This document shows, in pieces, positions 44,361 through 56,500 of a DNA stretch of 64,000 nt. The DNA comes from Eucalyptus grandis. Lineage: Eukaryota > Streptophyta > Magnoliopsida > Myrtales > Myrtaceae. A program made the position numbers and the translations under genes. The notes under the pieces were generated by a model, which had not been told where the DNA came from, made no database searches, and was given only the letters and a program-made list of their open reading frames with translations. The stretch's first letter is position 1. Every line of letters begins with the position of its first letter. The DNA lies in assembly GCF_016545825.1 (NCBI RefSeq), contig NC_052615.1, positions 30,811,088 to 30,875,087 of the forward strand, given 5' to 3'.

Positions 44361-45790
44361 GGGCTGGCAAAGCCTTTTGAGTGGACGTGATGCGATTTTT
44401 CCCTATGTTTGCTGGTCAATAGGAGATGGGAGTTGAATCAGGGAAGATAGGTGGTTACCTATAGGCAGATTAACGGGACCTCCTCAACAAGAAGAGCCCA
44501 CTTTAGTGGCTGATCTTATTGATCACTCCACTAGCACATGGAAGTACTCTCTACTCCATAGATTTTTTGACTCCCAGGTGGTTCACTAGATTGCATCTAT
44601 TCCGGTACGACCCAGATTTTCCCATGGATAAACTTATTTGAATTGTTACTACTAATGGTGACTACACAGTTAAATCAGCATATCACAATATCAAACATTC
44701 AGCAGAGCTTAAACTCAATAGCGCACCCTCATCCTCACATCAACATCCATCTTTACTTTGGCACAAATTGTGGAAAATGCACACTGCTCCTAAGGTACGA
44801 CACTTCTTGTGGTTACTATGTCAAAATAGTTTAGCAACAAGAGCTAATCTGCATCATAGACATATAATTGACAATCCAAAATGCCCTATTTGTGATCAAG
44901 ACACCCCGGAAACCTTGGAACACTTGTTCCTATTCTATCCCTGGGTTTTGTGTGTTTGGAGTAATCCCCAGATCAACCTCCCCATTCAAACTCAACATAT
45001 AAGGAATATCACAGCCTGGATTATAGAGCATGCCGGTGATCAGAAACCCTTACTTGGTCTGCCAGTGATCGCCATAGTCCTTTGGCACATCTGGAAGGCT
45101 TGAAATGCATTTATTTTTGGATGAAAACATCCTGATCCGCATCGTGTGGCTGAAGAAGGAATGCTTCAATCTCGTGTGGATTCTATTGTTGCTTGTTCTT
45201 CCACCTGCAAAGCTGCTTTGTTTCAGCATCACAGAACTATATGGAGACCCCTAGATCCGGGGTTTTAAAGGTCAATATTGATGGATCTTATCAACTGGGA
45301 ATCAGGGAAGGGACTATGGCTTGTGTGTGTCGTGATTCGCAGGGACAACTTACCGGTGGCTTCTCAGATAGCTTTGCTGCCTTCTCGGCTCTACAGGCGA
45401 AGATCCACGCTTGCTTGCTTGCTCTCCGTCATTTGACTGATCAAGACCTCTCTCATGCTGCGCTGACCCTTGAATCGAATTGCCAGACCCTCATCGAGAC
45501 ACTGAAGGGTCAGCGCTCGTCGCCATAGCCAGAACGAAGCCTCTTCTCCGAAACTGCCTTCCTGCTTTCATTTTTTCCCAACCTTTCCCTAACTTTCTGT
45601 CGTCGTGAGGCGAATGTTGCTGCTGACTGGGCTGCGAAGGCCCATAGGGTTAATTCCAAGCAAAGTAATTGGGCTGTTTTTCCCCCTCCCCCTCTATTAG
45701 ATCTTATTTATGCTGATGCGATAGCTGCTACTTGTAATCGGTTTGGTCCATATATATAATTATTTCTGTTTGACAAAAAAAAAAAAAAAA
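44361..45790 (+). mobile_element. 5'-truncated LINE with poly(A) tail
   Basis: Flanked by ACAAGCTTCAAATG (44347-44360) and ACAAGCTTCGAATG (45791-45804), a 14-bp target duplication with one substitution, and ending in a 16-A tail. The content is the C-terminal end of a plant LINE ORF2: a zinc-finger RT-associated segment (APKVRHFLWLL ... CPICDQDTPETLEHLFLFY), then RNase H (KVNIDGSYQLGIREGTMACVCRD). Stops at 45101 and 45118 and a shift show that it is dead. Confidence 0.85.
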
Positions 45791-45910
45791 ACAAGCTTCG
45801 AATGACACGAACTGTCCTAATATCGGTGGTCGGTGGCTAGTGCAGCGTAGATAGAGCTTAAGAAACAGAGAAAAAAGGAAGAAGTAAACAAATCAAAGAC
45901 CATCTCTCTA

Positions 45911-46425
45911 AAATTAATCCATCTCCAGTCCATCATCTGTGCATAAATGTGCTCCCTGTCATAGTATATGCTTAAAAAAAGGTGTTCTTTGCTTTGTAGG
46001 TGGTGCCGCAAGACTATAATTCTTCCCCGAAGGATACTACTAAGAGTCGAGCGAGAAAGTCGCTCATGATTCTTGCGATGTATAAAACCTCCACTTCTAT
46101 ATGGCCCAATCTTAATATGTGAACAGCCCGCTAGGATCGCACTGGTTCTTTTGTTCACATCTCGAAAATTAATTCATCTCCAGTCTATCATCTATGCATA
46201 AATGTGCTCTTTCTGTCATAGTATATGCTTAAAAAAGGTGTTCTTTGCTTTTTGGGTGGCGCCGCAAGACTATAATTCTTCCCAATTGAAGGATACTACT
46301 GAGAGTCGAGCGAGAAAGTCGCTCATGATTCTTGCGATGTACAAAACCTCCACTATAGAAGCAATCCAATTATACTACGTGAACAACCCGCTAGGATCGC
46401 ATTGGTTCTTTTGTTCACATCTCGA
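45911..46425. repeat. 255-bp tandem duplication upstream of rhomboid copy 1
   Basis: AAATTAATCCATCTCCAGTC starts at 45911 and its near-copy at 46166, period 255. Shared phrases continue to CACATCTCGAAA at the end of each copy. Differences are scattered point changes and short indels. Confidence 0.85.
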
Positions 46426-46458
46426 AAGCTAGAGAATTAAAATAAAAGAGGAGGGCGA

Positions 46459-47702
46459 ATGTCGAGCTCGAACCGAGATCTCGAGAGAGGAACCGAACGT
46501 AGCACTGATGGTGCTGGAGCCGGCGAAGTGAAAATGCGTGCTGATCATACACTGGAGGAGTCCGCTTCGGGTGGCGAGTGGACCCCGTGGTTGGTCCCCG
46601 TCTTCGTCCTCGCCAATTCCGCCGCCTTCGCCGCCACCGTGTGTTTCAACCTTTGCCTCGGTGGGAGGTCGTGGTCATGGGACTATGGCGGTTGCGAGGC
46701 GAAATGATGGTGGAGGATCTCCCCTTCAATGTGAGTTCTGATCTATTGATTCCTTCCCTTTCCTTTTCTCCTAGAAAATTGATGATTGAAATTCTAAAGC
46801 CACCTCGCTTTGCATCCCTTTTCCGGGGCTCCTGTCTGTGAGATTGGATAAGATGGGGGCTGCGGAGTGGTGCAAGTTTGTGTACCAGAAACAAGGTTGG
46901 AGAATGATCACTTCTTATGTGGTTGCATGCCCACCTCGTTCACGTATTCGCGAACAACTTGACCTTGGTCGTGTTCGGTCTCGGCCTCGAACAGCGATTC
47001 GGTTTCACTTTTCTTTTGCTTCTCTACTAGTGATTTGACGCGGTTGCATGCCATCTTTCATTATTGAAAGTTATGCTTCTGAGCTATTTCATGCCGTATT
47101 ATATTGACTGGATTGGATCGGAATTTCATCTTATTGGGTTGGCGCCCCGGAGGTGCGAGCGGAAACGATCTACCTGTTATCCGGATTCAGCGGAAGCATT
47201 CTGTCTCTACTTTTTATTCAGGAAGGAATGGCAGTCGGTACTTCCAGTGCCATTTTTGGAGTCGTTGGCGCGAGGATATCCAAGCTTATCGTTAACTCGA
47301 CCCTCCATGCCGACAAGGTCGACGAACCCGACATCACCTTCTGCTAAATTTCCGTTCTTGTGCTAACATGAGACTCTGGCTTGCTTCTGTGTTATGATTT
47401 TGTACTGCGTAATTTAACGTTGAAGCGCTTGTTTTATTACTGTGTTACCCTGATTTTTCAGGGTGCTTCTCTGTTTATGCTGATCGGCGTGACAGCAATG
47501 ACTTTAGGACTTGCACTATTCCTTTCACTCGTAGATAGTTTCGGCCCCATCGGAGGGCTATTGACCGGCTTCCTTCCGGGCTTCGTCCTCCTCGCCCGTC
47601 CCCAGCAAGGGTGGGCGAAACGCCAAGACAGCAGCAATGATGCACGTGCTGATAAGCCTAAGTACAGCTAGGGCTTCTAGGTCTAGTTCTACTGATCATC
47701 GG
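46459..47702 (+). pseudogene. Rhomboid-like copy 1, decayed
   Basis: Exon pieces match the intact neighbour at 49563: MSSSNRDLERGTERS with a first membrane segment (exon 1), DKMGAAEWCKFVYQKQG (exon 2, from about 46845), [19 protein letters not shown] (exon 3, about 47152-47321) and LFMLIGVTAMTLGL ... IGGLLTGFLPG (exon 4, 47461-47702). Exon 1 stops early (GCEAK, then TGA). One inserted base in exon 2 shifts WLHA. The serine loop is GTSSAIFG, with the Gly after Ser lost. The catalytic His position reads FGPIGG, with Pro for His. A stop follows PKYS and no fifth exon is found. It could not be a working protease. Confidence 0.8.
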
Positions 47703-49480
47703 GTAAGTCGAAACTTCTAACGATTACGTGGGAATGTTATGTGGTAAAGTGATTTCATAAGTTCGATTTTCTTTTTCGTGTTTTTAGGGAATTTTGTTTC
47801 GGATTCACAATTGAATTGGAGATGCAGTATAAATTGTTGGAATATAATATGCGAAAATGACGGGATCTTACAATCTACGTCAACGCGAAATCACTAAAGA
47901 AAATAAACGAGAAAAAATGAGGATATTTGAAATTTACGTAGTTCGGTCCGAGATTTCGACATATACACCTTAAAGAAAGAAGAAATAATTCACTATAATT
48001 GAAGAATTAGACTTTATAATTACTCACACGTTCGAACGTGTCTCATACCTAAATTTAATTCAAAATTCAAAGTGTTTATGTACAGCGTGTACGTGTGGCT
48101 CCTCTCTTTTATCTGCTTTCGTAGGGTTTTTCTTTAAACCGCTTCACGCACGCTGAAGAAGAAAAACGTGTGCCCAAAAGGTCAAATAATTGACCTGGCC
48201 CCACTAGCTCTCCTTTCTTTTCGGCTCCACGTACAGACTTCTGTAATTTCCATCAGCGAGAAAGGAAACTCCGACTGCGACGAACAAAAAAAAAAAAAAA
48301 ATGTGTGTGTGGGCCCAAAGTCAAACATTTCACTTTGGACCCCAGCATAACTAACTTTATTCGGCCTTCTCTCCAACAAAAAAGAAAAATTTTCTGTTTT
48401 TATTTTTTATTTTTTATTTTTTATTTTTTTTATTTCCTCTTTTGTAAATTTAAAGAGTCTGAATCGCATTTTGCAAACGCTCAATTTCAAAACATAATTT
48501 AACAGTATAAATGAGAGCCTGTGTACGATCACTGCAGATGATGTCGTTTCCTAATTTACGTGCCTACTACAAAACACTAATGTGAGAGTAAGATGGAACT
48601 TGCCGACGATCGGGTTCTCTTTATCGTTGTCATCTCGCGCCATTCGATAGTAAAATAAGTCGAGCTAGTCATGAAGAGAATGCGGAAAAGACATGCTTGA
48701 AGTCGAGAATCCATATGTTAATCCGTCGACCCATAAATACAAAGATGCAAACTCCCTGTAACCCCATACTGTACTGAGAAGCTGTCGCTTGGTTGATACT
48801 ACGAGCTCTCTCGTTTATAAACAAATGAACTAGATATGGACTTTTTCATTCTCTATCTGTAAGAAAAATTGGTGGAGGAAGGAGTCGTTCCTACATCTCC
48901 CACTTCAGCTAGCAATGCAATAAACAATTGCAGGCATGCTTTGGTGGCAGAAGCTTTCTTCATGACGATGGTCACTAGATCATTTCCAAGAATTAATAAA
49001 TTAGGCCAGGAAGAAACAGTCCTACCCCACCGTATCTTGGATGGTTTCAAAGTCTGCGGTGGAAATACTTTGATATACTATTTCTTTTCTTTTCTCCCCG
49101 GAAAAAAATTGTAATATACCAACGAGAGCTGGATTGAGATCCCCTGCATTTAGTTTTCTCCGCAAACGGGAATTTCTATATATATAGCGTCTTGAGGGTC
49201 GGGTCTGGATTCTACAGGCCGTAGACGGCAACATTGTATATCGATGAGTCGGGCCTATCCAATGTTTTTTTTTTTAACTAGGTAGATACATCCCAATCAC
49301 TTGTATAGATTTCCAAGTAATTTCGAATATTAAAGCAACGAAGGAGGTGCTAGATTTCCTCGTAAGTTCCAGTTCTTGTGTTCATGCACTTTGCTTGCAC
49401 ACCGCGTAAACGCGGTCAACTCTAAAGCTCATCCCGCGATTATATATAGCACGACGACACCGCCTTGGCCTATACCTGAT
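47703..49480. other. Intergenic between rhomboid copies
   Basis: 47850-48140 has phrases such as TGAAATTTACGTAGTTCGGTCC typical of plant LTRs, without visible paired ends. 48285-48430 holds A- and T-rich simple runs. 48853-49050 has an open minus-strand frame without known domain. Confidence 0.35.
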
Positions 49481-49484
49481 CCAA

Positions 49485-49503
49485 TCTCTCTCTCTCTCTC
49501 TCT
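49485..49503. repeat. (CT)n in RBL2-like 5' leader
   Basis: TCTCTCTC run about 60 bp before the ATG at 49563; such runs are frequent in plant leaders and core promoters. Confidence 0.7.
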
Positions 49504-49562
49504 CCCTCCCTGCCTTCTCACGTTCATTCACGTACTCAACCATAAGTGTTCCTTTGAGCGCC

Positions 49563-51769
49563 ATGCCGAGCTCAGACCAAGATCTCGAGCAAGGAACCGA
49601 AAAGAAGGGACCCCAGAAAGCCGACAGCGATCGCTATGCTGCGGCGGCGACGGCAACGTACATGGAAGAGGACAGCGAGTGGACCGTGTGGTTGATCCCC
49701 ATGTTCATCTTCACCAACGTCGTGGTCTTCGTCGCCATCATGTACGTCAACGACTGCCCCGAGAAGAGCTCACGCGTCTACGGCAGCTGCGTCGCCAAGT
49801 TCCTCGGCAGGGTCTCGTTCCAGCCTCTCAAGGAGAATCCTCTCTTCGGTCCATCTTCTTCTACGTAAGCACACAAATTATTTCTATATCTGAGTTTCTT
49901 CTTTCATCTTACTGTTCCGACTTTCTCTAATATAATGTTGAACCAAGACATTTTAATGTTGCTTGGAGCTGGTCCCTTGGGATTTCTGAAACTTCCATGG
50001 CGGTTTCTATGTGCGTGTAATGAAGCCGTTTGGTGATGTTCTAGGAATTGAAATGGTCGTATGACTCATAACCGTTGACTCCTTATTAAAATGCAATTAT
50101 TGGAGCTTCATATCAAACAGAACGTCACTCCCCCGGCTTGCAATGGAAAACATAAATGTCAAATCTTGATGAAATACTTGTCTAATGTATTGTACCTAAT
50201 TAGGTTGGCTCAGTCATGAGCGCAACTATCTGTTTCAAAACTTCCAATCCAGAGAATGGATCAGGTTATATATTAATTACCTCAGGGGTTTTCTGGCAGG
50301 AGAACTCTTGTAACTATTTCTGCAAAAGAATACCATGAACGCGGCAAACCATGAATGAGTAGCTGTGTAGTTATTTGGCAAGCATTAGATAATTCAAGGG
50401 AGTTATTGTGTCGACTTAGTCTAACAGTAGAACTCTGCTTTGAATGTCACTCAAAAGCACAAGTTTCATAACAATATCTGCAACACGATTGGCTCAATTC
50501 ACCACGTAGTCCATCATTCACCAAGTCGATGCAGTTCCTTTTCGTGATTCAAGAATTTGCTGGGGCAGAAGATTTGTTGCATTTTATGTATGACTAGTTA
50601 CTCATTATTTGTGATGCATTTGTGATTTTCTTCGGTGAATTTTGGTTCTAAAGCAACCTTTGTTGCTACTTGTGTGCAGATTAGACAAGATGGGGGCCCT
50701 GGACTGGAACAAGATAGTGCACCAAAAACAAGGTTCGAGACTGATCACTTGTATGTGGTTGCACGCCGGTGTCGTTCATCTGCTCACCAACATGTTTTGC
50801 TTGGCCTTCGTCGGCTTCCGCCTTGAGCAGCAATTCGGCTTTGGTAAGATCCGAAGAAATTGAAATTTCTCGACTTGCACGGGTTTTATAGTCTTGTTTT
50901 TTTAGGACTTGAAAAAGGATGATATGTCTTCATATTCTCATGCTAAATTTTTGACATTAACATTTCGTGCGGCTATGCCATGATGATTTGGGCAGTGCGA
51001 GTGGCAACGATCTACCTATTGTCTGGATTCGGCGGAAGCATTCTCTCTTCGCTTTTCATTCAGAACCAAATATCAGTTGGCGCTTCCGGCGCTCTCTTTG
51101 GCCTTGTAGGAGCGATGGTTTCCGAGCTCATCACTAACTGGACCATCTACACCAACAAGGTCTATAAAATCACCAATGATTATATTCAGAATTGATCATT
51201 GAACTGTGAATCCTTTAAATCTCAATGCTCTTCGGTGCTTGATTTTTGCAGGCTGCAGCTCTGTTCATGCTGATCATCATAATAGCACTCAATTTAGCAC
51301 TTGGAGTCCTTCCACACGTAGACAACTTTGCCCACATCGGCGGGCTAGCGACAGGCTTCCTTCTCGGCTTCATCCTCCTCATTCGCCCCCAGTTTGGGTG
51401 GGTGGATCGGCACGACCTTGGAGCTGAGGCTCGTGCCAAGAAGTCAAAGTACAAGGCTTACCAATATGTGCTGTGGCTTCTTGCCCTTGTTCTATTGATC
51501 ACCGGGTGAGTCGACATTAATAATAATAGTGTGGTGTTTTATCAAACTTTGGACAAAAATGCCTTGTGTTACTTTCGACGTCGGAAACGAAATCACTAAC
51601 TCTCTCTCTCTCTCTCTCTGTTTTTTTTTTTTTTGGGTTTTGGTAATTTCGTTGCAGATTCATAGCCGGGCTGGTGATGCTGTTTAAAGGAGAGCCCGCG
51701 AGTGCTCATTGCAGTTGGTGCCATTACCTGAGCTGCGTGCCAACATCAAAATGGCACTGCGGGAACTGA
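49563..51769 (+). CDS. Rhomboid intramembrane serine protease, RBL2-like
   Basis: Five exons: 49563-49864, 50680-50843, 50996-51159, 51252-51505, 51658-51769; 331 aa. I chose the ATG at 49563; the upstream TTG in frame is unlikely. The cytosolic N-terminus is acidic, then the first membrane helix ([20 protein letters not shown]). Helix 2 carries [12 protein letters not shown] with the oxyanion-stabilising His and Asn (about 129-138). The catalytic Ser is in GASGALFG (Ser186) and the catalytic His in FAHIGG (His237). A Cys-rich tail ([10 protein letters not shown]) ends the protein. AtRBL1 and RBL2 are Golgi proteases that cleave membrane-anchored substrates; this is the intact member of a tandem pair. 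Confidence 0.9.
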
Positions 51770-52092
51770 TGAAATCTGCAGATGAACTCCCCATTCCTTG
51801 TCATCGATCTCACATATTCACCATTTGTTTTTCTTCTTCCCATGAATGTTCACCATATGTGGATTCGATTTGATTAGGATGCAAAATGTCATGTAAATGC
51901 TCAGATACAGAACTTGTGTACACAATAAGGTTTCTTGGAAAACAACGAACTATACCATCATTTTGATGTTACTAACCCTCCTTTCTCCGCCCTTCAAGCT
52001 TAATCTTGGCCGTGGAAATAGCTATATCACTGTGTTGAAATCATTGCAAAATATAAACGTTCAAGCCGGGCAAAAATTTCTTGCAGGCATTG

Positions 52093-52129
<37 letters not shown>

Positions 52130-52250
52130 ATCCAAGGTTCATCTACAAACGTTAACCAATGGCACGGTCCTATCTTCACAGTAATCGCTGCTGTCATAAT
52201 TGCAAAAGCCCCTTAATCTAACATGAGAAACAATTCATGAGGATTTGACA
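51770..52250. other. 3' flank of RBL2-like gene with (GA)16
   Basis: 3' UTR, then a GA dinucleotide run at 52095-52126. No gene. Confidence 0.5.
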
Positions 52251-52255
52251 GGGCT

Positions 52256-52800
52256 TTAGCTTCCAACGGAGGATGTCATTTGTGAGAACTCGTGGTTCCG
52301 TGAATCTGCAGTAGCATTTGACCACTCTCCACTGACATCAAAATTCCGGTTTTTGTGACACATGGGGCAAGACATCTTTCCTGCACAGTGGCAAGGAAGT
52401 GGAGACTCTCGGGGTACACCTTGACCTGGCCCAGTTGCAAGAGGACGATAAAGTTGATTTGGATAGGGAGCTTGAATCGAAAATTAAACAGCAGATCGCT
52501 TTAGTTTGAGAGCCTGAAGGAATGTATCGGCATCAATGATCCAGAATGAATTGGCTCAATCATGGTGACAAGAGCACAAAACTCTTCTGTTCCAGTGGTC
52601 CTAGAGATTGGGAGGGGGGTGGTTGACCAGATTCCTTTGCTCTGTCACTGGAGATGAACATTTGCTTTGGTTGCTGATGATTCTGCAGAAGAAATCAAGG
52701 CCGCAGTAAGATCGGTTGCTGATGATTGCTGGGAGAACATCCTATCCTATCAAAAATACTACGATGTGTCTCGTGATCGGTCTGGGCGGTTCGGTCCGAT
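52256..52800 (-). pseudogene. Unrecognised Cys-containing 3' gene fragment
   Basis: A minus-strand frame from about 52470 to a TAA at 52258-52256 reads NQLYRPLATGPGQGVPRESP, LPCHCAGKMSCPMCHKNRNF and a polar tail ending SVGS; four Cys in CxC-x5-CxxC spacing suggest metal binding. A second coding-like stretch further upstream (52690-52570, minus) reads PKQMFISSDRAKESGQPPPS and stops. Composition and frame length look genic, but I do not recognise the family and cannot join the pieces. Confidence 0.35.
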
Positions 52801-52939
52801 TCTCATATTGAACTAGAGCCGGTGCTCACGTCTACTTCCAGGCCCATCCATCAAGGACAGCAGGCTAACAGCCTAGTTTACTCAACCGGTTTTGAGTTTT
52901 CTAACTTTTTTCTCTTTCCACCTTGCTGCATTGAAAATA

Positions 52940-53335
52940 AAAACGGGATAATTACACAAATGGTTCATAAACCTTCGCTCAATGCGCAACGTAATTTATG
53001 AAAATTCAATTTCTTTAATGTCACCCTTGAATTTTAAGCCAATTCGCAATGTCATCTTTGAATTTTTTATTTATTTAATGTGATATCTGAACTTTTGATA
53101 AATATTTGATTTAATCCTTCAATTATATGAAAACGTCTGTTATTATTTTTCCATTGATCCAAATTCAAAGTTAATATTCAACGTTTTCCATATAGTCATG
53201 TGACTGAATTGAATAAATATAAAAAATTTAGGGATCACATTGAAAAAAATAAAAAATTCAAGGACCGCAATTACATATTAAACTAAAATTCAAAGAATAT
53301 ATCGACCACATTGCAAAGCCCATAAAAGTTCGGAC
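52940..53335. repeat. Dispersed non-coding repeat upstream of HAP2
   Basis: Repeated phrases (CGCAATGTCATC, AATTCAAGG, AAATTTAGGGATCACATTG) in the style of plant non-autonomous elements, ending about 220 bp before the HAP2 ATG. Confidence 0.45.
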
Positions 53336-53377
53336 ACCGGTCACTGTGATTTCTCCGATAAAAACGAAAACCTTTTA

Positions 53378-53390
53378 CTCCCGCCAAAAA
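53378..53390. promoter_or_regulatory. E2F-like site upstream of HAP2
   Basis: CTCCCGCCAAAAA, whose complement TTTTTGGCGGGAG fits the plant E2F consensus WTTSSCSS. It lies about 170 bp before the ATG. Functional use is unproven; HAP2 is known to be controlled by DUO1 in the male germline. Confidence 0.3.
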
Positions 53391-53557
53391 AACCGCCGTC
53401 CTACACCACGCGCCCCGAGCGGTTTCCATTTCGTTCCCGAAGCGGAAGAATCCACCGGCTTTCCTCTCCTTCGCTCATCGTCGCCATCGAACCCCCTCCG
53501 TCGACTCCGCAACGCCGACGATCGACCGGACCTCCGCGCTCTCCGGTCCGGAGAATA

Positions 53558-56500
53558 ATGGCGATCAGGCTCGCCGGCGCGGCGGCGCTGCTCCTGCTCG
53601 TGCTCCTCCTCCACTGCCTGCGCGGGCCGACGGCGGTGGTGTCCGCGGTCGAGATCCTCTCCAAATCGAAGCTCGACCGGTGCCAGAAGTCCTCCGCCTC
53701 CGGCGACAACCTCAACTGCACCAAGAAGATCGTGCTCGACCTGGCCGTCCCCAGTGGTTCCGTAAGTCGTCGTCGCGTGTTGCGAAATGCTTGCCCGAAC
53801 GGTTGCAGGAATCGATTTTTCCTTTCATTTTTCTGCTTCCTCAATTTCCGCTTGCGCAAGTTCGCGTCGTGCCGCGCTTGATGGAAACGGTTGCGTTCCT
53901 TTTTTGTAATTGAAGGAGAGTTTCTGAAATTAATTGGAATCGGGGCATGAGATTGTGTGAACGTGTAATGCTATTTTATTATGTGCAAAATTGAAATTTG
54001 GCTGCATTGCTTAATCGATTTGCTCCGGGGGGATTTCAGAGTGGAGGGGACGCCTCACTCGTCGCGGAAATAGTAGAGGTCGAAGAGAACTCAACGAGCA
54101 AGATGCAAACTTTGCGGATTCCCCCTGTGCTGACGATCAACAAGTCTGCCGCATATGCTCTCTACGAGCTTACATACATAAGAGTATGGAACCTCTCTGA
54201 TCGTTGTGCTGTATGTAGCGAGATTTTTCCTTCTCAGATATCTTTCTAACTTCTTTTAGTCCCCTGACTTTATGGTGTTCTGCATTATTGATCATGGTAT
54301 CTTGGTATATTGTAATATCATTATGAATGTTTATGCCTACAGCAGACAATAGAGGTTAGGGTTTTCCCTAGTGTTTTTACTTGAAGTTGTGTTTATTGTC
54401 CTTAAGGAGCAATTGACAAGCAGACGTGCTTTTAATGCCTTTCATGCGTGAAATTCTTGGTGAGACAAGTTTGCTACAGGATATGTGCCTTTGCTTTATC
54501 ATACTTCCTTTTGGCTGGACACTCATAAATTTTTCCATTATTCTTCTCGTTCATATCATCTTTTCATGTGTAGTGAAGGTTGTGTTCATGTATTAAATGG
54601 ACTATGTATGACATTTTTCAGGATGTTCCATACAAGCCACAAGAATATTTTGTGAAGACACGCAAATGTGAGCCAGATGCCGATTCAAAAGTTGTCAAAA
54701 TATGTGAGAGGCAAGAGCTCTCTCTCTCTCTCTGTGACTCTTCAGCTTCTGACACCATGATCAAGTTTTTAGATTGCATTGGACAAGGTCAATGGTCTCC
54801 TTCTGCTGCTTCTCATAGTGTTTTCTTTTTCTTGTTGGCCACAAAATACTTGGTTAAAGCAAATGTGGTAAGAAATCATTTGCAGGGTTTTAGCAACACT
54901 TATGATTTTGAATTGTCGTTACCCAAACATTGAGAAAGTTTTACATGCTTGCGTACATCTAAGGCTGTCATGGTCTAGCACTTTATTTAGCAACCTGCAC
55001 CATGGTGTATCTTACTTTTCATAGGAATACAACTTTGTCGTGCATAATGGTTCTCAGTATATTCATTCAATAGTCTATGCCTCAGGTTGCGGGATGCCGA
55101 TGGTCATATTATTGAGCATACTCAGGTGTCTTGTCCACCGCCTTTCTTCATTTATCTCTTTGAGTCATTTTAATATTCTTTCTTCTTTTTTAATTATTGG
55201 GCTTCCTTATATGTTTTACCAGATAATCCCATATCCTCCTCCAGTTTTAGCTTGATCGCTTAAGATTGTGCACTCACACATGGAAATTTGTTTGGAACAA
55301 CCAATACGAACAGCACAAATGCTTGTGGATGTTGGATTTATCCATGCTTAATCTCACTCCTGACTTGTTCACTTTAAAATTAGTACTGGAACTCTAGAAA
55401 TCTCTTAGCACAGGATTCTATTTTGTGTTGACTTTTGGTATATTTTAGTTTGTTTTCAGAAGACAGTTATAAATATTATCTTGTGTGAAATGCCAGTTAA
55501 GAAGTATGGATTATGTTTATTGATATGTCCCTCTTTATTTATATTGTGCATCTTTATTCTCAATTGTTGGCGTGTCTTATGTAATTGTCGTTTATCTCAG
55601 CCAATCTGTTGCCCTTGTGGGCCCCAGCGGCGTGTCCCATCATCATGCGGAAACATCTGTAATTGCTGTTACATAGCTTTTCATTTTCTGATGCATCTTT
55701 ATATTCTAACACTTCATCTTCTCTTTTGTTGATTCAACAATCAGTTGACAAAATGCTTAAAGGAAAGGCTAATACTGCTCATTGCCTCAGATTTCCAGGT
55801 GAATGGTATGGCTGCATGTGCCTTTCCCCAAGAGAAAAATTATTGAACACTCCTTTCCTAGTGCAAACGCTCCCTATAACCAAATGTTGATACCTGGATC
55901 CATCTTTAGTGTGTGTGATGCTGAATTGACGAGCTCTGTTTTGTTGAACTTCCGAGAATTACATTGTAGTGGATCGTGGAGAAAACTGCTAGTGATTGTG
56001 ATCATTTTCTATATCTATACTATCTTCCAAGGAAAAATTAAAATTGGTGTCCATTCTTGAATTGTCTAGAACAATTCCTCCCTTTTTCTCTCACAACTGC
56101 ATTCTCTTTTGTTTGGACAGAGGAAACGGATGGGGAAAGAAATAATTTAATTGCTTTCATCTCTTTCCAATTTAATATAAGTAGTTCTTAGTGCAGGTTT
56201 TGTAATGCACATACAATATGCCTATAGAGTTGATTAGTGGTAAGAACTGACATTGCAAAGTTCACTGAAATTAACATAAATAGACAGACGAAGTTGCTTC
56301 TGTTACTTCCAATTATATGGGCAATATGCTAGTTGTACTTCTGTGGATTTCTTTGTTATCCTCTCTTATTCAGTCTATCATTACTCACATTATAACTAGA
56401 AACTGTTTTCTGGTGAAGGTTCCATGTTTTTGGCATTGGACAACGATCACTAGGATTCAGTGTCCGGATTGAAGTGAAAACAGGAACAAAAATTTCGGTA

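Noticed and set aside
48853..49050. Minus-strand open frame between rhomboid copies
   Set aside because: No known domain and no splice context.
54702..54711. Alternative GT donor (TAT|GTGAGA) for HAP2 intron 3
   Set aside because: It would remove conserved CER residues and break the frame with exon 4; the GC donor at 54711 keeps both.
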